Shown here piece by piece: positions 21,491 to 25,529 of a stretch of DNA of 25,529 nucleotides; the stretch's first letter is position 1, and every line of letters begins with the position of its first letter. The notes beneath the pieces were generated by a model. The model had not been told where the DNA came from, searched no databases, and saw nothing but the letters and a program-made list of their open reading frames with translations. Source of the DNA: CAZOIA01 sp964579675 (GTDB lineage Bacteria > Planctomycetota > Phycisphaerae > UBA1845 > PWPN01); contig CAZOIA010000070.1 of NCBI GenBank assembly GCA_964579675.1, positions 1 to 25,529 of the forward strand. Reading direction: 5' to 3'. The position numbers and the translations under genes are program-made.

Positions 21491-22780
21491 ATGAAGTTAC
21501 TGGTGCTGATCCATCGTTTGCCTTGTCCCGCGGATGGCGGTTCGAAGCTCCGGGCTGCTGCCCAATTGCGGTACCTCGCGCCGCGACACGATGTCTGGTG
21601 TGCCGGGTTCCTCGATGCGCGGCCGGCGCGGGGGGCGAAGCCGGAAGTCCGGAAAGCATTGACGAAACTGCGCTCCTGCTGCCGGGAGGTCGCGCCGATT
21701 CCGTTGCGTCCGCCGATCGCCCGGGCCCGGGCCTTCGCGAGCCTGCTGGCCGGAGGGACGGGGACCGAGGGATACTTCGCATCGCGGGCATTGAAGCGCC
21801 GGGTCATGCGGTGGGGCGAGGAGATTGGCTTCGACGCGGTGCTGGCGTTCTCATCGAGCATGGCCCCCCTGGCCCTGGAGGTGCCGGCCGCTCGGCGGGT
21901 GTTGGACCTCGACGATCTGGACAGCATCAAGTGGGCCCAGTCCGTTCAGTACGCCCGCCCGCCGATGAAGTGGATTTACCGCATCGAGGCCCGAAGGCTG
22001 GCCCGGCGCGAACGTGACTGGCTGGCCACCTTTGACGCCAGCGTATTGATCAGCGAGCGGGAGGCGGCGCTGATCTCCGATCCGTCCCTCCGCCGCCGGG
22101 TGCATGTAATTGGACCGAGCATCCCGGTGAATGTTGCGCGAGTTGGGGTGAGAGCGGCCGGCGCGGGGTTCAAGCCTTCGCCGCTGCCCCCCGAGCCGAT
22201 CGTCGGGTTCGTCGGGGCCATGGACTACCCCCCCAATGTGGATGCCGCCTGCTGGTTTGCCGAGTCGATCTGGCCGCGGGTGCGAGCACGCCGGCCGGAT
22301 GCGAAATGCTGGCTGGTGGGTCGGTCTCCCGTCCGGGCGGTCCGCAGGCTGGACAACGGTGAGAGCATCCACGTGACCGGTACCGTCCCGGCGGTGGAGC
22401 CCTATCTGGAGCGGATCCGCGTGAGCGTGGCTCCGCTCCGGCTGGCGAGAGGGGTGCAGATTAAGGTGTTGGAGGCCTTGACCGCGGGCCGGCCCTGTGT
22501 GGTAACTCCTTGCGTAGCCGAGGCGATCGGGGCCCGCGCTGGTCGCGACCTGCTCGCAGCCGAGTCGCCGGCGTCGTTCGCCGATGCCGTTGTGGACTTA
22601 CTGGACGACCGGAGCCGGGCCGAGGCCATCGGCAGGGCGGGACGCGAGTTTGTCTGTAATCGACACCGCCCCGAGGAGGGTTTGAGGCGATTGGAAGAAC
22701 TCCTGTGCGGGAAGGTTGGGCCTCATTCCAGCGGCGCTGAGCCAAAGCGAGAAGACCCGGCCCTGCTCGTCGTTGCTTAG
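21491..22780 (+). CDS. GT-B glycosyltransferase, exosortase-system type
   Basis: This 429-residue cytoplasmic glycosyltransferase presumably adds a sugar to the lipid-linked EPS repeat unit. The sequence fits the GT4-like subtype found with exosortase A/PEP-CTERM loci (TIGR03087-like). MKLLVLIHRLPCPADGGSK opens the N-terminal Rossmann fold, VLDLDDLDSIKW lies at 137-148 and GFVGAMDYPPNVDA at 239-252. The donor-binding loop ARGVQIKVLEALTAGRPCVVTP is at 319-340, with E328 as the likely nucleotide-sugar ligand. The ATG at 21491 is chosen because it gives the family-typical N-terminus; ATG 21440 is also in frame and would overlap the previous gene by 28 nt. No strong SD sequence is visible. The sugar donor cannot be deduced. 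Confidence 0.9.
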   Translation: MKLLVLIHRLPCPADGGSKLRAAAQLRYLAPRHDVWCAGFLDARPARGAKPEVRKALTKLRSCCREVAPIPLRPPIARARAFASLLAGGTGTEGYFASRALKRRVMRWGEEIGFDAVLAFSSSMAPLALEVPAARRVLDLDDLDSIKWAQSVQYARPPMKWIYRIEARRLARRERDWLATFDASVLISEREAALISDPSLRRRVHVIGPSIPVNVARVGVRAAGAGFKPSPLPPEPIVGFVGAMDYPPNVDAACWFAESIWPRVRARRPDAKCWLVGRSPVRAVRRLDNGESIHVTGTVPAVEPYLERIRVSVAPLRLARGVQIKVLEALTAGRPCVVTPCVAEAIGARAGRDLLAAESPASFADAVVDLLDDRSRAEAIGRAGREFVCNRHRPEEGLRRLEELLCGKVGPHSSGAEPKREDPALLVVA

Positions 22781-22783
22781 GAG
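22778..22783 (+). promoter_or_regulatory. Stop/SD overlap (TAGGAG) between the two glycosyltransferase genes
   Basis: The TAG stop of the first glycosyltransferase again forms the start of TAGGAG, 10 nt before the GTG at 22794. It repeats the arrangement at 20391 and suggests translational coupling; it also supports the GTG start over upstream in-frame codons. Confidence 0.65.
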
Positions 22784-22793
22784 CGCTTTAGTA

Positions 22794-24011
22794 GTGATTA
22801 GTGGCAAAAACGTCGTCTGCCTTGCCAGCGGCTGGGATTACCACCCCACCAGCAAGCATCACATCATGCGCAGGCTGGCGGAGCGGAACCACGTGGTCTG
22901 GGTGAACTGGCACGCATCGCGGCGTCCGAGGGCTCACTGGGCGGATCTCCGGGCCATCGGCGCCAGAATCGCCCAGATTCGCAGGGGCCCGCGGCGGGTC
23001 TCGGATGGGATCACCGTTATCACGCCGGGTCAACTCCCGGTGCCGGGCTCGCGACTAATCCGCAGGCTGAATGCGGCCAGCGTACGACGGGCCATCGAGA
23101 AGGTGCTTGGCCGGCTTGAGGACCGGCCGGTGCAAGTATGGAGCTTTGCCCCGGACGTGGCAGAGGTGGTCGGCCTGCTCGGTGAGGAACTCGTCGTGTA
23201 CTACTGCGTCGACGCATTCGGGGAGTTCCCCGGCTACGACCGGGTGTTGATCGAGCGACGCGAGCGTGAACTGCTTGCCCGGAGTGACGTGGTGATCACC
23301 ACCTCCGCCCCGTTGTGCGAGGCCAAACGGAAGCTGCACCCGAACGTTCACCTCGTACAACACGGGGTGGATTACGCGCGTTTGTCCCGGGCCGTGACCC
23401 AGGACCTGCCCGTGCCGAGTGAACTCCACGGGTTGCCGCGACCCATCATCGGGTACGTCGGAGTTGTCGGCGAGTGGGTGAGCCTGGAGTTGCTGGCGAG
23501 TCTGGCCAAGAGCCGCCCGGACGCCTCGATCGTCATGATCGGTCCGATGTTCACCTCGCGCGGGCCGTGCGCCGGTTTGCCGAACGTCCATTGGCTCGGC
23601 GAGAAGGACCATGCCGTTCTGGCTAATTACCTGCGGTTCTTTGACGTCGGGTTGATCCCCTTCAAGAACGTGCCGCTGACCCATCACGCCAATCCCATCA
23701 AGCTTTACGAGTACCTTGCCGCCGGCACGCCGGTGGTCAGCACTCGGTTGCCGGCGGTCGAAGCAATTCCGGGCTCGGTCTGGATTGCCGACGATGCAAT
23801 GGGCCTGGTGGACTGTTGCGACCGGGCTCTGGACCACAACGACCTCGAGGCCCGCAAGCAACGTTCAAAACTGATGGCCGCCGAATCCTGGCAAGCTCGC
23901 CTGGAGGAAATCAGCGACATCGTCTCTGCCTCGCTCGAGAACCGTTCGCAAACCGCAACGCCGGAAACCACCAGCACGTCGGCCGAGCCGTCCTTCGCCT
24001 CATCCGTGTGA
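22794..24011 (+). CDS. GT-B glycosyltransferase (GT4/GT1-like)
   Basis: This 405-residue cytoplasmic glycosyltransferase is the last gene of the visible EPS operon. The GTG at 22794 follows the TAGGAG that overlaps the previous stop, and gives MISGKNVVCLASGWDYHPTS as the N-terminus. An upstream in-frame start at 22716 would overlap the previous gene by 65 nt and is less likely. Landmarks are VQVWSFAPDVAEVV (113-126), LVVYYCVDAFGEF (133-145) and ARSDVVITTSAPLCE (162-176). GYVGVVGEWVSLELL opens the C-terminal domain at 220-234. The donor-site loop HHANPIKLYEYLAAGTPVVST covers 297-317, with E306 the probable ligand. The tail after about 385 is Thr/Ser-rich and not conserved-looking. Donor and acceptor are unknown. 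Confidence 0.88.
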   Translation: MISGKNVVCLASGWDYHPTSKHHIMRRLAERNHVVWVNWHASRRPRAHWADLRAIGARIAQIRRGPRRVSDGITVITPGQLPVPGSRLIRRLNAASVRRAIEKVLGRLEDRPVQVWSFAPDVAEVVGLLGEELVVYYCVDAFGEFPGYDRVLIERRERELLARSDVVITTSAPLCEAKRKLHPNVHLVQHGVDYARLSRAVTQDLPVPSELHGLPRPIIGYVGVVGEWVSLELLASLAKSRPDASIVMIGPMFTSRGPCAGLPNVHWLGEKDHAVLANYLRFFDVGLIPFKNVPLTHHANPIKLYEYLAAGTPVVSTRLPAVEAIPGSVWIADDAMGLVDCCDRALDHNDLEARKQRSKLMAAESWQARLEEISDIVSASLENRSQTATPETTSTSAEPSFASSV

Positions 24012-24068
24012 CGAGGCGACAATCCCCTTGATCCCCCGAATCTACTGACCGCTGCCAGACCGTGCAGA

Positions 24069-24097
24069 TTGATGGCCGGACTCAGATGTGGTATCAT
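24069..24097 (+). promoter_or_regulatory. Sigma-70-type promoter for the 24169 gene
   Basis: TTGATG (24069-24074) and TATCAT (24092-24097) are separated by exactly 17 nt, matching 4 of 6 and 5 of 6 consensus positions. Transcription would start near 24104 and give a leader of about 65 nt. It implies that the secreted protein at 24169 is not simply part of the EPS operon. Confidence 0.6.
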
Positions 24098-24168
24098 ATT
24101 GTGTGAGTCGCGGAATAGGCGTCTCGAAGGATGCTTGCTCACCTCAAAGTGGACCCGGGAGGAAGAAC

Positions 24169-25529
24169 ATGTCACTGGATCGAGAAGACAGAGCTGCCGG
24201 CTTCGGTCTTTGTGCTCTTGTTCTGTTATGCTGCACCGCCGCCTTGAACGCTCAGATAGTCAACGGCGATTTCGAGGGCGGGTTCGGCGGTGACGGGGTG
24301 GCCAACGGGTGGACGCTGTTCCATACGGATGGCTACAACCCCAGCGGCAGCGACGAGACCACCAACGTCCACGGAGGCCAACATGCCCAGAAGGTCATTC
24401 TTCCCCAGCCCAATACCGGGGAGGGCTATGGTGGTGTCTTCCAGGTCATCAACACCGTTCCCGGGCAACTATATCGGATCGATTTCTGGATTTACGCCAG
24501 TTGTCCGCGTGAGACCTACGAGCAGGAGGATCTACAATTGTACCTCGGTTTCGACGGCCAGGGCCGGGCGTACTACGATCACTCTCTGGTCGATTTCGAT
24601 ATCAGTTGGATCGGGTTCAATCCCGGGCGTGAGCAATGGGCATCGATGGGCCGGGAGTTCCTGGCCGCCGGTCCCAACGCGACCCTGTTCTTCCGCGGTT
24701 GGCGCAAGTATGCCCAGCACGGGGGGGCACACATCGTCATTGACGACGTCACGATTCAGCCGGTTAGCGTCACCCACCCGCCGTCCTTCGCCCCGATCCC
24801 GCCCCCTGATCCGCCGACCCTGACCGGTGCGAACCTGCTGGCCAATCCGGATTTCGAGAACGGTTTCACCGGCGGCGTCGCCAACAACTGGCAGAGCTGG
24901 AGCACCCGCGGCACCGGGACTTTCAAACCGTCGTCCGATCTCGGCAAGATCGGCGGCGGAAACTACAGTCCCGACGGCGGGGCGGCGTTCCTGTCGCTGT
25001 CCGAAACCGCCAAGGTCGCCTTCGCTATGCCACCATGTCTCGATGGCCTGGGCTTGATCAAGCAGGACGACCCGGAGGTCCTGACCGTCGCTCGCATCTG
25101 GATCGACGAGGTCAACTTCTGGGACGAGGATGACGCCGGAACGCGAGCCTGCGGCCGGGTCCATGCCGAGAACTGCTATGACAAGCACCTCGACAAGACC
25201 GGAATCGACTGCTGGCAGGGATACAATGAGCCCTGGACTCAGCAGCGCGAGCGCGCTCGCAAGACGGCGCTGTTCGAGCAAGCCTTTGCTGAACGGTGTA
25301 CCGAGTTGGGTATCCGCTCCTGCCTGCTCAACCTCGGTGTGGGTAACCCACTGGAGGCCGAGCACGCTGAGTTCTTCAAGGACGCTTTGGCCGTCGCTGA
25401 TTTCGTGGGCTATCACGGTTACGGCGGCTCGAGCGATCAGTGGCAGACCGGGCCCCAGCAGGAGAACTTCGCCCTGCGATGGCGGATGATCAAATCCCAT
25501 TACGATCAGCTCGGCTGGCGGCACCCGGC
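24169..25529 (+). CDS. Secreted carbohydrate-binding/glycoside hydrolase-like protein, truncated by the window end
   Basis: The frame is open from the ATG at 24169 to the end of the window (453 residues visible, no stop), so the gene continues outside. GGAGG lies 6 nt upstream. A signal peptide (FGLCALVLLCCTAALNAQ) precedes a module of about 165 residues that starts IVNGDFEGGF and ends IVIDDVTIQP, the layout of CBM4/9-like or galactose-binding-like domains. A Pro-rich linker at 202-218 leads to a second copy of the opening motif (NLLANPDFENGF, 222-233). From about 300, the sequence turns into a TIM-barrel-like hydrolase segment: LTVARIWIDEVNFW, then DCWQGYNEPW with E354 as candidate acid/base, and DFVGYHGYGG. 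It may remodel the EPS or degrade an external glycan; the context cannot decide. Confidence 0.82.
   Translation, partial: MSLDREDRAAGFGLCALVLLCCTAALNAQIVNGDFEGGFGGDGVANGWTLFHTDGYNPSGSDETTNVHGGQHAQKVILPQPNTGEGYGGVFQVINTVPGQLYRIDFWIYASCPRETYEQEDLQLYLGFDGQGRAYYDHSLVDFDISWIGFNPGREQWASMGREFLAAGPNATLFFRGWRKYAQHGGAHIVIDDVTIQPVSVTHPPSFAPIPPPDPPTLTGANLLANPDFENGFTGGVANNWQSWSTRGTGTFKPSSDLGKIGGGNYSPDGGAAFLSLSETAKVAFAMPPCLDGLGLIKQDDPEVLTVARIWIDEVNFWDEDDAGTRACGRVHAENCYDKHLDKTGIDCWQGYNEPWTQQRERARKTALFEQAFAERCTELGIRSCLLNLGVGNPLEAEHAEFFKDALAVADFVGYHGYGGSSDQWQTGPQQENFALRWRMIKSHYDQLGWRHP

Overview
The window is GC-rich, densely coding bacterial DNA that most resembles a planctomycete (Planctomycetota, perhaps Phycisphaerae). 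This is an inference from three things: a dockerin-like 'D.D.D...D...F..C.SGPG' tail on a secreted glycoside hydrolase, a sulfatase/hydrolase cluster beside a sugar ABC importer, and an exosortase-type exopolysaccharide (EPS) locus. No rRNA, tRNA, CRISPR array, transposase or phage gene was seen.

Layout. 1-1600: a small lipoprotein and a DUF2203 gene, both on the minus strand, separated by a 574-bp gene-free stretch that contains a 158-bp inverted-repeat element. 1915-5976 (plus): a four-gene sugar importer unit made of a small membrane protein, a solute-binding protein and two permeases. It has no ATPase gene, and both permeases carry extra segments. 6006-12326 (minus): three secreted carbohydrate-active proteins, namely a sulfatase, an agarase-like hydrolase and a hydrolase with a laminin-G/DUF1080-like module and a dockerin-like tail. 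They probably depolymerise a sulfated polysaccharide whose products the neighbouring importer takes up.

12420-24011: an EPS assembly locus. On the plus strand, in order: outer-membrane export lipoprotein, Wzz-type chain-length protein, CpsD-type tyrosine kinase, FemAB-like protein, and two GT-B glycosyltransferases. The FemAB protein and the first glycosyltransferase match the types that accompany exosortase A/PEP-CTERM systems. Divergent from this operon is an ExeA-type AAA ATPase fused to about 1,000 residues of coiled coil. The coiled coil is built from tandem repeats that are mostly 56 or 42 residues long, that is, whole numbers of heptads. The shared divergent promoter region holds four exact copies of GTCCGAT in alternating orientation. 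A secreted protein with two carbohydrate-binding-like modules and the start of a glycoside-hydrolase-like domain begins at 24169 behind its own promoter and runs off the right end.

The strongest candidates for something undescribed are the ATPase/coiled-coil fusion and its divergent regulatory region. Both sit at the head of the EPS operon, so the fusion is likely a scaffold or regulator of that machine.
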